NCBI RefSeq assembly: GCF_039555335.1
Contig: NC_092629.1
Span: 4,731,912-4,795,911 of the forward strand
DNA from: Amphiura filiformis
Lineage: Eukaryota > Echinodermata > Ophiuroidea > Amphilepidida > Amphiuridae
Direction: 5' to 3'
Length of the DNA: 64,000 nucleotides
Numbering within the stretch: position 1 is the first letter of the stretch; every line of letters starts with the position of its first letter. Shown piece after piece: positions 23,101-32,884 of this stretch. Under the pieces are notes generated by a model. It searched no databases and was not told the origin of the DNA. It was given only the letters and a program-made list of their open reading frames with translations. The position numbers were made by a program, and so were the translations under genes.

Positions 23101-25961
23101 GTGCGGTGGAGCTAGCAAGAAATCTCCCAAGTCTCGTTATGGGCACAAACAACGGGAAGGGGGTTCCGTTGACCTACATGTTGATGCCACTGGATGCTAT
23201 CGTCAAGATGTGTAGGCTTCAAGTGCAGATTCAAACACAATATAGAGCAATCGATGACCATATCATCAAGAAGTGTGCACAGGTCGTGGAAGGAATCACG
23301 AAGAAGAGGCAAACACTCTATGCTATTCATAGAGATCTGCATGTATGTGCAGACTATGTCGCAGAAGGATCTCTCGTTAGAATTGATGATATTTTGGGGA
23401 AGTTTGTTGTGGAAGAATCTGGTTTCAAAACTAGGCTTCAAAAGTTGGTAAAGAAAGTAAGATCGTGGGCTGAAGACGTTTCTTCTCTTGAAGCATTCCT
23501 TACTAACGAAATGTCTGAAACATCTGTTGTCTCAAAGTACAACGATGAAATTCGGAGATTTCAAAAGGATTTCATAAAACTAAAATCAATCAAATCATGG
23601 AAGAGCAAAGGAATCATCTACGTTGGTAGAAAGGATAATCCAGCTTTGGATGACAGGAGAAACGTCTATGTGTTCTACAAGACTGTCGATGAAGGGGACA
23701 AGAATAATCATGACAAAAATCAAGAGTTCTTTTTGCGACTCCAGAAAACGCATGCACACGATGATAGAAACTATAACTTTATCGTTGTAGACCAAGAAAT
23801 AAGAAAGGATCTTTGGCCAGCTAGCAAAGAGAAGGCAAGCATTCATATGTTTTTAGACGGCAGGCTAATATCAATGGACCTGTATGCCAAAGAAGGTCAA
23901 GACTCAGAAATGTGTTTGATCAAATTTGATAGGCCGGTCTACCGACAAATACGCCCAAGCAACCGAGCACGTGTCAAGCTAAGATGTCCAAATGCTTTGA
24001 TCGGAAATGGTGAATGTACAGGTAACCCAGTCATCTGGATGTGTTGCAAATGCAAACAGGTGGTTGAATATGGCATAGAAACCAAACTCCTTTACTGTAA
24101 ATGCGGAGAATCGGATCCCAGAAAGTCACTCTTTCGCTGCAATGAGAAGGATCACGGCATGGATTATGTCAAGTATCCAGATGATATTCTAGCTGATGAG
24201 TTGTCCCGGCACAGGGCAATACAGGAGAAAAACATATTGATCCTCGGTGAGACAGGAGTTGGCAAATCTACATGGATCAATGGTTTTATCAACTACAATT
24301 ACTTCGCTGATATTGAAGAAGCTATCAATTCTAGGGAGTTCCATGTTCTGATACCATCACGTTTTACATTCACACAACAAGGAGAGGAAAAGGAGATACT
24401 GATTGGCGAAGCTGACGCCAATGAGAACATGGAAGTTGGTAAATCTGCTACCAAAAAGCCTCGTTCCTATGTCTTCCATGTAGGTGATCAGATAATTCGT
24501 TTGATTGATACACCCGGAGTAGGGGACAGTGAAGGTATAGAACAAGACAAGAAAAACTTTGCCAACATACTGTCATACCTGACTTACTACCAAGAGATCC
24601 ATGCTGTGTGCATACTTCTCAAGCCGAATAACTTCCGTCTTACAGCAATGTTCCGCTTCTGTATCCAAGAGCTCTTAGCTCATCTGCATTCATCGGCCAA
24701 AGACAACATTGTCTTCTGCTTCACAAATACTCGCGCAACATTCTACCAACCTGGAGACACCTTACCTGTCCTCAATAAAGAGCTTGACCAAAGAAAAGTC
24801 GGGATTAAAGCTACCCCACACAACTACTTCTGCTTTGACAACGAGCCTTTTCGCTTTTTGGCTTGTTTAAAGAATGGAGTTATATTCAGTCAAGAAGACA
24901 TAAACACATATGCTGAAAGCTGGAACAGGTCTGTTGAAGAAACGGAACGCTTCATCGAGCATATCAGCACCTTGAGGCCGCACAAAGTAAGGAATACTTT
25001 GAATATCAATGAGGTCCGAAGAATCATCGTGGCTTTGAGCAAAATCTTAGCAACAATAGCCAAGACAATCCAACAGAATGCTCAAAGTGGCATCGAAGCC
25101 AAAATGCAAATTGACCTGTACGACAAGGATATGGATAGTTTAAAAGCCAATCTAAAGGTCAATGGATTTGGCATTAGGCACGTTCCGTTACCATATCCCA
25201 GAACGATCTGTGCACATTCCAACTGTATCAGATATGTTCAAGTTGGTAAAAGTCGCGTTCAGAACGCGTTATACGACCAAATATGTCATCACTATTGCCA
25301 TTGTGTGAGTGGAATTCCAACAGAAACAACAAACGACTCTAGATTGCAACGTTGTGCGTGCATAGGTAGGAATAATTATTGTGTACATTGCGGACACCAT
25401 TACACCACTCACATGCACATCAAATATAGCACAGAGGTATTTGCAACACAATTCCTATCTGATGAGGTTCAAGCACAAATCGATCAAAAGATAAGCGCCA
25501 AAGAAGCAAAGGAGGCTTTCAAAGAAGCAATTGATAACAAAAGTAGAGAATTGACGGAAGAGCAACGAATCATCATGAAAACCAGCGCCAAATATGTCTC
25601 TTTCCTCAAAGCAAATGCTACCACATCCTACAATGACGCAGTTGCAGACTACCTAGACTTGTCCATTCAACAGGAGAGAAACAAAGCAAAAGAAATCAGA
25701 AATGAGCCACTGCTAGACAAAATGCAACGTACGAAGAGCCAGTACGAACAAGAAAGGAGGATCTTGGATAACGCAATTGCGGAAAACACTGGTGAAAACA
25801 TACATACCCCAGAGGTTATGAAGCTTCAGGAAGAGCTTTTTCGTCTTAAACATATGGGCAAAACATTGAAGGATCTTTTTCATGGATGTTCTATCTCAAC
25901 ATCAGCAAACAACATTGCATTCAAAGAGAAGACCGCTCCCATTCGACAAAATGTGACATAA
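17033..25961 (+). CDS. LRAT-LRAT-SNTX-like-GTPase multidomain protein (spliced, four coding exons)
   Basis: Exons 17,033-17,114, 19,765-20,172, 21,473-22,038 and 22,506-25,961 join in compatible phases (1, 1, 0) to one frame of about 1,500 residues. Order of parts: possible N-myristoylation site, two LRAT domains, SNTX-like domain, helical segment, possible thioredoxin-like segment, Cys cluster, GTPase domain with P-loop and DTPGVGD switch, second Cys/His cluster, coiled coil. LRAT folds use His and Cys to move acyl groups on phospholipids. AIG1/GIMAP-like GTPases act in immune and membrane contexts. The combination points to a membrane-associated defence or stress GTPase; this is inference. 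Exon skipping would give a single-LRAT isoform because the first LRAT exon is phase-symmetric. I do not recognise a named orthologue. Confidence 0.75.
17134..17555. repeat. 422-bp foldback MITE, copy B
   Basis: Same element as 9,108-9,529, in the intron directly after the proximal first exon. Confidence 0.9.
17580..19455. repeat. Hairpin-forming tandem array (TGCTGTGTTT palindromes)
   Basis: Units of roughly 70-130 bp join a TTCATTCTTATGTTTTATATTATAG spacer-type sequence to palindromes such as TGCTGTGTTTGCAAACACAG plus CA, or the variant with CC at its centre. Orientation flips inside the array: units near 17,790-17,900 and 19,090-19,270 run in reverse. Higher-order blocks of about 190-200 bp recur between 17,940 and 18,960. 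Long open frames here (for example 17,935-18,594) are repeat translations. The array forms part of the intron before the first LRAT exon. Confidence 0.92.
19456..19764 (+). other. End of intron, no feature
   Basis: Single-copy-looking intron sequence ending in a T-rich tract and TTAG acceptor at 19,761-19,764. Nothing else is seen. Confidence 0.6.
19765..20172 (+). CDS. LRAT-domain exon 1
   Basis: The exon carries a complete LRAT (NlpC/P60-like) domain. It holds YGDRIEMNRF at the start, QHWALYIG with the catalytic His, a second His in VLHF, then DNWPDYNVDLNNCEHFVNYC with the catalytic Cys in the invariant NCEHF motif. Family members transfer acyl groups from phosphatidylcholine or act as phospholipase A/acyltransferases (HRASLS type). 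The exon starts after TTAG and ends at GTAAGT, both phase 1, so it can be skipped or repeated without changing frame. It is about 80 percent identical by eye to LRAT exon 2, but after GRYE/KRFCK-type sequence its last codons (LGHYG) and donor match the first exon, not LRAT exon 2. Confidence 0.9.
20406..20894. repeat. Long MITE with GAATTTATACT termini
   Basis: It begins GCCGAATTTATACTTGATC and ends GATCGAGTATAAATTCAGC. It is a longer relative of the 8,638 element, lying in the intron between the two LRAT exons. The ORFs within it are not supported. Confidence 0.7.
20895..21472 (+). other. Intron remainder, no gene seen
   Basis: Unassigned intron sequence ending in the polypyrimidine tract TTCTTCTTCTTTTCTTC and acceptor AATTAG before 21,473. 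Confidence 0.6.
21473..22038 (+). CDS. LRAT-domain exon 2 with linker into the SNTX-like domain
   Basis: The exon encodes a second LRAT domain (YGDRIEIDRF, YQHWALYIG with catalytic His, VVHF, NNCEHFVNYCRYE with catalytic Cys). A linker follows: RLIYDPEIPPAVAAAAATAA, Ala-rich, then a basic SRKQR patch. The end reads RVVKIGTLYDIRTDSFL, the opening strand typical of the SNTX-type domain, which continues in the next exon. Phase-1 acceptor and phase-0 donor (TTG then GTAAGT). The C-terminal linker is absent from LRAT exon 1, so this copy is the ancestral one attached to the downstream domains. Conservation of His and Cys in both copies argues that both could be catalytic. Confidence 0.92.
22039..22505 (+). 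other. Intron, no gene seen
   Basis: The intron ends with a long T/C tract (22,446-22,480) and TTTTCAG before 22,506. No other feature is recognised. Confidence 0.7.
22506..25961 (+). CDS. Large terminal exon: SNTX-like, thioredoxin-like?, Cys cluster, GTPase, Cys/His cluster, coiled coil
   Basis: The exon has 1,151 codons to TAA at 25,959. Exon residues 1-235 continue the SNTX-like domain (ASLLAGLVKLNGSGSYF near 46, THVVVAIDWGASC near 113, LPSLVMG near 207). This domain is known from fish stonustoxin-family proteins and many non-venom proteins. About 236-360 is helical. About 365-480 may be thioredoxin-like (weak). A Cys cluster at about 494-560 (CPNALIGNGEC, CCKCK, CKCGE) precedes the P-loop GETGVGKST at 581. 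G3 is DTPGVGD at 668 and a G4-like FTNTR at 739. A second Cys/His cluster follows at about 902-972 (CHHYCHC, CVHCGHHYTTHMH), then a charged coiled coil at about 990-1130. The GTPase resembles AIG1/GIMAP or septin-like G domains; it lacks a clear TKxD, having TNTR instead. The frame is entirely open, which supports function. Confidence 0.9.
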   Translation, partial: GDTLFGSKLGDEAVDTVEIRNTSMELVLTDTLQEKFNKLEVETELQASLLAGLVKLNGSGSYFEEERKSDRAQRMSLLYNLRTVNEEVMIRQNKDKIDMNILSPSNGQLVNATHVVVAIDWGASCSVTCEYENEEDEDVTEVKGALSAELEKLKALIDDKGSDKAAYDDKNKESHKKFTYKCKADVTAPDKDLPVTFEGAVELARNLPSLVMGTNNGKGVPLTYMLMPLDAIVKMCRLQVQIQTQYRAIDDHIIKKCAQVVEGITKKRQTLYAIHRDLHVCADYVAEGSLVRIDDILGKFVVEESGFKTRLQKLVKKVRSWAEDVSSLEAFLTNEMSETSVVSKYNDEIRRFQKDFIKLKSIKSWKSKGIIYVGRKDNPALDDRRNVYVFYKTVDEGDKNNHDKNQEFFLRLQKTHAHDDRNYNFIVVDQEIRKDLWPASKEKASIHMFLDGRLISMDLYAKEGQDSEMCLIKFDRPVYRQIRPSNRARVKLRCPNALIGNGECTGNPVIWMCCKCKQVVEYGIETKLLYCKCGESDPRKSLFRCNEKDHGMDYVKYPDDILADELSRHRAIQEKNILILGETGVGKSTWINGFINYNYFADIEEAINSREFHVLIPSRFTFTQQGEEKEILIGEADANENMEVGKSATKKPRSYVFHVGDQIIRLIDTPGVGDSEGIEQDKKNFANILSYLTYYQEIHAVCILLKPNNFRLTAMFRFCIQELLAHLHSSAKDNIVFCFTNTRATFYQPGDTLPVLNKELDQRKVGIKATPHNYFCFDNEPFRFLACLKNGVIFSQEDINTYAESWNRSVEETERFIEHISTLRPHKVRNTLNINEVRRIIVALSKILATIAKTIQQNAQSGIEAKMQIDLYDKDMDSLKANLKVNGFGIRHVPLPYPRTICAHSNCIRYVQVGKSRVQNALYDQICHHYCHCVSGIPTETTNDSRLQRCACIGRNNYCVHCGHHYTTHMHIKYSTEVFATQFLSDEVQAQIDQKISAKEAKEAFKEAIDNKSRELTEEQRIIMKTSAKYVSFLKANATTSYNDAVADYLDLSIQQERNKAKEIRNEPLLDKMQRTKSQYEQERRILDNAIAENTGENIHTPEVMKLQEELFRLKHMGKTLKDLFHGCSISTSANNIAFKEKTAPIRQNVT

Positions 25962-26406
25962 TTCACAGAGCAGTCAAAAGGTATACTGCTCCCATTGATG
26001 AAGAAGAGAACCTCTTTAGGTTTCTCTAATTGGTGAATATTGTAAAATTGGACATCATCATTTCTAAAAGAATTCCTACGTAAAGAACTATCTGATTAAA
26101 TTTCCGACTATACAAAATCAAAATCGATAATTACAAAAGGATGCCAACATAGTAATGTAAACTGTCTAAAATCATGGAACACTAAAGAAATAATCTCCAA
26201 GAAAAGATGACTTCACTGTAAAACAGTAGACAAAATGTCTACGTGCTCTGCAATACTGACGATGAAAATTGCAAGAACGATTAGAAAACGCAACTAAACA
26301 AAGTGTAACGGGATTTCCCCTCTATAAATAGCGTGTTTTTCCATTATTTTGCAAGCCAAATAATCACGTGTTTTGCGGCCACATCAAGGTATTTTTTGTA
26401 CCACAC
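25962..26406 (+). other. Downstream of the GTPase gene, probable 3' UTR
   Basis: AT-rich sequence with no open frame. I saw no clear canonical AATAAA close to the stop. Confidence 0.4.
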
Positions 26407-26410
26407 TTAA

Positions 26411-27190
26411 GGTGGTTCTGGACCCATTTTGGAAGTGCTCTATTTATGTTTTAAACATATTAATTGAGTAGGGCAGAGAACACTGATCCGTATGCCTTTT
26501 GTTTGAAGCTAATCGGACATACGGTTTTCATAATACATACATTTTAAATGTCTTTGTATTGTATTGTTTTTATCAATAATCAATACAGTTAATGAGCTAA
26601 TATGACTTGAAAGTGCTCATTAATATGTAATTTTGCCAATATTTTGCTAAAATCAATGCATAAATGTTCATAACATTTTTATTTAACAGAATATTGGTTT
26701 CAAACTTGGTCAAAGTGTTCCTAATGACTTCCAGATAATTTATGCATAATTAATGAGCTAGCCGCCCTAATTTGCATAATTAATTAGCATTTATGCAAAT
26801 TAGCTCATTAATTATGCAAATATGCAAATGAGGGGCGGCTTCACTATATAATACATTAGAACATATTAGAAACACTTTGACCAAGTTTCAGGGCAAAAGT
26901 ATGCAAAATAAAAGTACCATGAACATTTATGCATTGATTTTTAGCAAAATATTGGCAAAAATTACATATTAATGAGCCTTTACAGTCCTTTTAGCTCATT
27001 AACTATATTGATTATTGATAAAAACAATAAGATACAAAGAAAATATAATTTGATGTAGTAAAGAAACCGTATGTCCGATTTGCTTCAAACAAAAGGCATA
27101 TTGATCAGTGTACTTTACCCTACTCAATTAATCTGTTTAAAACATGCTCAAAGCATTTCCTTATTTCTAGAAAATGCATCCAATACCACC
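26411..27190. repeat. 780-bp foldback element flanked by TTAA
   Basis: TTAA at 26,407 and 27,191 brackets GGTGGT and ACCACC termini. The arms are imperfect inverted repeats over their whole length (for example CGTATGCCTTTTGTTTGAAG against CTTCAAACAAAAGGCAT). The AT-rich centre is itself palindromic around TTTGCATAATTAATTAGC. No coding is present. Confidence 0.85.
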
Positions 27191-27194
27191 TTAA

Positions 27195-30100
27195 GTTGTT
27201 ATTGTAAAGTTCTCCATTGTATTCAGCGCGTATAAGCACCGTCAGTCAGGAAGCGGCTTCGCCCTTTGTGAGGATTTGGAGGTCACGGACGCTGATTGGA
27301 CGGAGGTCAGCTCAGGATTGAGAAACTTGTCAGACCGGGAGACCGACCGACTATGTGCAGACCGTGTTACGTGATGGATAGGCGAGTAGAAAGCGACGAG
27401 AGAAGACAATATTTCGACAAATGGACGGATAATATTACTTTTGTATGTTTTTCTGGAGGAGTAAGACGAGAGTTTGGAAGAGATGAAGGTTACTTTGACA
27501 ATATTTTCGTGTGTAAAAGACCGAGCAATGGACGATACAAATTACCCAGTTGACGAGTTGTAATTGCGACGACATTTTACTTCGTAGTATGCTGAGAAAT
27601 GGAGAAAGATTCACATATTTGAGTGGATATTATCGCCTGGATTGGAGTTACATCTTCAATGGAGTTTTGGGCAGCTCATGACGTACGCAATGGACATGGT
27701 ATTTTAACGAAGTGATAAGCAATTAGCGAAGACGTCATTTTCTTGCATCGCAATGGACATTTCGCAGTTAAAAAGCTGGCCAGCAAAATGTCGGATTTAT
27801 TAATTTCTTCGAAAGTGCACTCGCGACAACGGCAGACAAGCATGATCAACAGGCGACGACATTGGACATTGTGTGTATAAATTTAATGTGAGTTTATGAT
27901 TTTGATATGCATATCTAAATGTAAATAAACAATTTGTGCTTCTTGAGGGGGGATGAGTGAAACAAAATGTTTGCCAAATTGGGATGTGTTTTGTGCAATG
28001 TTTTGGGTTTTATTTGTTTTAAACATTGTTTTGAGAGTCAAAATATCCGAAATTGGGTCAGATCAGGTCATTGTTTGGCAGGGATTGGGACAAAACCTTG
28101 TGGAAAGTAAATTGGGTTAAAATATTATGTTTTTGCAGAACAAGCAGCACAGATGATTGGAAATTGTCATGACATTTTGTGTACAAACTTTGTGTAAATA
28201 AATATTTGAAGCTATTTCATCATGTTGATTGACATTTTGTAGCTAAAGTATGGTGCGCCAAAAGCGTCATAATTGCGATTGTGAGCATGGTTCAGATATT
28301 GTGCACTTTGCGAAAAGGTAGGCCAGGTTGAAATAATGTGTGACTTTAAACAACGTGTAGTTGCATAATGTACCAGATTTGTGCATGCTGATTGCGTAAT
28401 CATATTTTTGGTTTAGGCTAAATGCTCTGTGTATATTAAAGTATGTAGTGGACCATTTGATTCAAGATTTGCATAATCTATCAGTGTTATATATTGGATA
28501 TGTGATGGTGTCATATTTTAGGCCTTCCCTTACCTTAAATGGTTGTGGTGGAGACTCTTGTGCTTCTGGGTCTCTCTTGCTTTAATTAGTTGGAAAGTAT
28601 AGTAAAATTGTCAACTTCAGGTCTTCTAGCTTTCGCTAGCCGGTAGTTACCTTTAAGCCCAGTAAAGCACCCCTTAATATCCAATTGTATTTCTGTGTGC
28701 ATTTTGTGAATGAAAGTTCTTGGTTTATGTAAAATGCTCAATTTGTGAAATGTATAGTAAGCTATTTTCATAAAGATGTGTATTTATAACTTGAGTATGG
28801 CGAGCCATTGTTGACAAAATTAGCATTAAAATTGATGATTGTTGTGTGACAAAAATAGAACTTTTGTAATGCGATTAGTGATGCAGTTGTTGTTGAAACC
28901 TTGTATTTTTGTGTGTGTTGAAATCTGTCAAGTTGAGTATTGGATAAAATTACACGGGATTTGTGTACCAACTCAAAATGTGTGTTGATGAGTAAACAGG
29001 TTGTACTTCATTAAAGACATGTAGAGAACAGAAGAAACCCGAAGTAGAGATACTAGTAACACTGACGGGTGGCTACGGCGTATTACTGCTATACCGGAAG
29101 TTTCACTGACTTCTATTTAAGCCCATGCAGACTCCTCGTGCACTTTGAAGTCTGTAGTGGTCATAATGTGTCATTGTATAAAAAGCTTGTTTTTATATAA
29201 AAAGATTGTCTTTCAAGTGGAAATTTGCGCAGTGGTGCAGAATGTGTTGATGTGGCTCCCAGCATCGGCTCCCGAAGGTTGTGCGCAACATAGATTTCCA
29301 TGAGGACATTCGCTAAACATGTGTTCAGTGTGTAGGCGTAATATGGTTTCAAAGATAATGCTTGCAGTGTGCATTCATAATGTCATTTTTGTGAAATAAT
29401 TGTAAAATGTAATATTAATGTTGGCAATTGCGCTTTTGTGATTTATGCATTAAGGAGTTGCAGATTAGGCGAGTTGTGAGAGAGCTTTTGTGAGAGTTTA
29501 GGGACGCGAAGGTTTGAGGCGCTCAAATTGCGAGTTAACATTTGTGTACAATGTTAGAGTCGTGTATTGTTAAGGATTGTGTGAGATTGAAATAGTTGGA
29601 GAATTGGCGAGTTCAAGGTAAAAAGGTGCTCAGGTGATACCAGTAGAAAGAAATAGTGTACAGTTGTAGTAGAGACATTAAGGTTCAGGAGTAAGGTAAA
29701 AAGTCAATGGTTGTGAGGTTTAGCATTTTAAATAGTTTGTGCATGAAGTTAATAGTGCAGTGACCTTTGTTTATGTATTTACTTGTGTCAGGTGCTTTGA
29801 TGAATCCTAAAAAGAAGGTACCATGTATTACTTGTCATTGTGTAGGATGCTTTGATGAACCATATAAAAAGTATTCTTTGTAATGTTAATTGTGAAACTT
29901 TATGTAAAATGATGTAATGTTTCAAAACAACATAAAGTATGGCAGGCCATTTGCGTCATAACAGCAGATAAAAACACACTGTTACTAATTGTTTAATTAA
30001 ACAGCTGTGCATTTTAAAATCAAATCATTCCTTTCAGCCAGGTATGGTAAGCCATTTGTGACATAAACTGTTATTCATGTAGTATGTATTTTGTAGAGTA

Positions 30101-30429
30101 AAACTTTAATAAAACTTGTTAACAAATTAATAATATTCGTTGTTGTTGTGTTTTTAGGCATGACCAGGATTCCTTTGACGGATACCTCGGTGTGTTCTGC
30201 CACACCAACTTACCCTGATGGTGGCAATATTTCTGTTCGCATAAATCTGCGCTTTTAGAAACCAGTCTTCGCTACTTTTATTATTTTTACCCTAAAAGGA
30301 GGGGTGGCGCTGCTCCAAAAATTGTGGCAAATCCGCTCGGCCATTCAACAAAAATGGGTCAGCCAGCCCCACACCCCGTTCCTTTTACAAAAGCAAACTG
30401 ATAGTAAAGCATCTATTAGATGGAATTTC
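27195..30429. other. 3.2 kb with no recognisable gene
   Basis: The composition is TG-rich on the plus strand, with many TTTTGTG and ATGT words. A higher-GC segment spans 27,240-27,560 and a distinct CCCGAAGTAGAGATACTAGT segment lies near 29,040. ORFs are short and without recognisable domains. It may be an old LTR element or noncoding transcript region; I cannot assign it. Confidence 0.4.
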
Positions 30430-30627
30430 CATCTTATACGTTCAGCCAACACAGCATTCGAAGAGAAAGCTGGTCCCATCCTGACTTGTCGCTCACATAA
30501 TGCAACGGCACTATTAAGATTATTATCGCAAGTGGTTCCTATTAACGCAGGAAGCATAGAGATCACTACTTCACATCACCTTAGGAGAAAGGAAGGCAAA
30601 GAATCCTCTGCGACACAAAGATGCTGA
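30430..30627 (+). pseudogene. Possible remnant of a paralogous GTPase-gene 3' end
   Basis: The open frame contains IRSANTAFEEKAGPI, which resembles the last residues of the large GTPase exon (TSANNIAFKEKTAPIRQ, at about 25,900). About 40 bases are similar at nucleotide level. The rest of the frame (HNATALLRLLSQVVPI and on) has no counterpart. It could be a truncated tandem paralogue, an alternative last exon, or coincidence. Confidence 0.28.
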
Positions 30628-30657
30628 TAGAATATATTGTTGCACTCGACTCTTGGA

Positions 30658-31121
30658 CCGGGGGGCACTTCAATATGAAATGGATATAGGTGTAGGGCTG
30701 GCACTTTCGCACTAAGGGGCATTCGGTGAGAGCAAAATGTAAAAAATATGGGGTCATTGGGTGAGAGCATGATTTTGGCATTCGGTGAGAGCAAAATGTA
30801 AAAAATATGGGGTCATTGGGTGAGAAAATGACAAAAAACAGCGTCAAAAAATCTCGAAAATCGAATTTTTAGTTCAAAAAGGCTTCAAATTTCTTAGTTT
30901 TTCAAAAATAGGTAACAAAATCAGTGATAAATGAAAGTTGCTGTTCAAATTGAAAAGTAAGGGTCTTTGGGTGACAGATCAAATGGAAAAATAAGGGTCT
31001 TTGGGTGACAGAACATGTGTTCGTAAAAAATATGGGGTCTTTGGGTGAGAGCGACGCTGAAAAGGGGTCTTAACAGCCCTACATACGCGTCACCTCCAAA
31101 GTGGGAGTGCCCCCCCCCGGG
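30658..31121. repeat. 464-bp MITE with 8-bp target duplication (hAT type)
   Basis: CTCTTGGA at 30,650-30,657 is repeated at 31,122-31,129. Termini are CCGGGGGGCAC and GTGCCCCCCCCCGG. Internal direct repeats carry ATATGGGGTCATTGGGTGAGA and GGGTCTTTGGGTGACAGA. The 8-bp duplication is the hAT hallmark. Confidence 0.88.
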
Positions 31122-31129
31122 CTCTTGGA

Positions 31130-31828
31130 GGATTAAATTGTTGATTTCTCTATCTCTCTAGCTTTTTGGAATACCTTTCCAGACATTTGACCGTAGTGTG
31201 GATGAAAGTCGAACCGATGGACTAAACAAAACCCAGAATTACGGATGGGACATTCAACTTAACAGACATGCGCAGAGAAATACGTAAAAAAGCAGCCAAA
31301 AGATGTATTTTTCCCCGGCAAGAATACTACCAAGTTGATAAGACCTGTACAGGACAAAATAATGATGTAGATTTAGAAAAGAAAAGCAATATGAAAAAAA
31401 ATGGACCAAAGATGGCTTCCTAATCCTTGGAGTATAACATTGTATAACAAGACTCTGTGAGCCTCTTCAAAAGGCAAAAACAGACATTCAGATTGCAGGT
31501 CACAGTGTTTCGTAGAGTTATAACGTCTTCTTACCAGCGTAATAACCGATGTTAAACGGCGTAACACGATTCACGAATACAGTTTAGTGCTTTACAACCC
31601 TCAACCTAGGACAATTATTGAGAAGAAGAAATGTTAAATTGAGTCCGCAATCAAGAAATTCAAAGTCATTAAAAAACTCCATGAACAGAATAACGGACAC
31701 CCTATGAAATATGCATTGAGGACAACTACATACGGTATTTTTTTGCAAATATCAGAAGAACGAACAAGTCAATCATTGTCACGACAAGCACGATGACCAT
31801 GAAAGAACATTCCAGCCGCTGTGAAAAT
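31130..31828. other. No gene recognised
   Basis: Sequence with only short ORFs. A possible acceptor TCTCTCTAG occurs near 31,160 but no coding follows that I can identify. Confidence 0.4.
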
Positions 31829-32870
31829 CTGCTCAAATAAAAAAACTCAGCTTTTTGTGTCTGGACGTTGGCCCTTACTCAGCTTGCTGACGCAACATCT
31901 GCATCTACCATACATAGAACATCAGCTGCAGTGGAACTCTCTTCCTCGCTGCAACCATCTCCACCTGTTCTTTTGTAAACCAGTAATCCGTGAAGATATA
32001 CTAAAACTTATTTTTTTTGTTTCTGGGCAGAGGCCCTGCACAGCTTATTGACGCAACAAAAACAACTTCATCTTCCATTCCTGCAACATCGGCTACAGTA
32101 GCAATCTGTACTGCAACCAACACCATCTGTTGTTTTATAAGAACAGTGCTCTGTGGTGACCTGCTCAAAACACTACCAAATTTATCATTCCTACAACATC
32201 AGCTGCAGTAGTATCTCTTCCTCAATTAATGCAGCAACCATATCCACTGTTGTTTTACAAGAACAGTGTTCTTTGGTGACCTACTCAAAACAAACACTTT
32301 TCCCATGGACGTAACTGCAGCATCTACTATTCCTCAACTAGTAGTATACTCTCTTCCTTATTGCGCAGCCAACCACGGGCAACCAACTCCACCTGTTGTT
32401 TTACAAACAAATCTCGCCCCTTGGTCACCTGCTTAAAACATTGAGCTCAGTTTTTTTCCCTCTGAACGGAGCCCACTGCCTAGTTTGTTGACGCAACATC
32501 TGGAGAACAACTGCATATACAATTCCTGCAACAATAGATGCATGTAGAATTTTCTTGTTCGCTGCAACCAACTCCAATGTTGTTAAACAAGAATAGTTTG
32601 GTTGTTGACCTGCTCAAAACACGGAACTCAGCTTTTAAAGGTCTGAACGGAGCCTTCATATATATGTTGACAGAACAGAGAATAACAGCTACATCTACCT
32701 ATCCTAAAACATCAGCTGCAGTTGTATTCTATCCCTCAATCAATGCAGCAACCATCTCCACTGTTGTTTTACAAGAACAGTGTTTTTGGTGATCTACTCA
32801 AAACAGAAACTCAGCATTTGTGTATGGACGGAAGCCTTTGCTCGTGGACACGACCGCTGCATCTACCATT
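31829..32870. repeat. Diverged minisatellite, about six units of 120-190 bp
   Basis: Recurring blocks are ACTCAGCTTTTTGTGTCTGGAC, CAACATCAGCTGCAGTAG, TGCAGCAACCATCTCCACTG and TGTTGTTTTACAAGAACAGTG, with CTGCTCAAAAC near 31,829, 32,160, 32,281, 32,611 and 32,795. The unit length varies. No coding is supported. Confidence 0.75.
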
Positions 32871-32884
32871 CCGACATCAGTTGC

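Noticed and set aside
22506..25961. Calling the gene a venom or pore-forming toxin because of the SNTX-like region
   Set aside because: There is no signal peptide, the region is fused to LRAT and GTPase domains, and the same domain occurs in many intracellular non-toxin proteins.
26318..26335. TATAAATAG as a promoter
   Set aside because: No gene start follows downstream and the match is common by chance in AT-rich sequence.
27296..27553. 85-codon plus-strand ORF as a gene
   Set aside because: It is short and has no recognisable domain, splice structure or neighbour support; left as unassigned.
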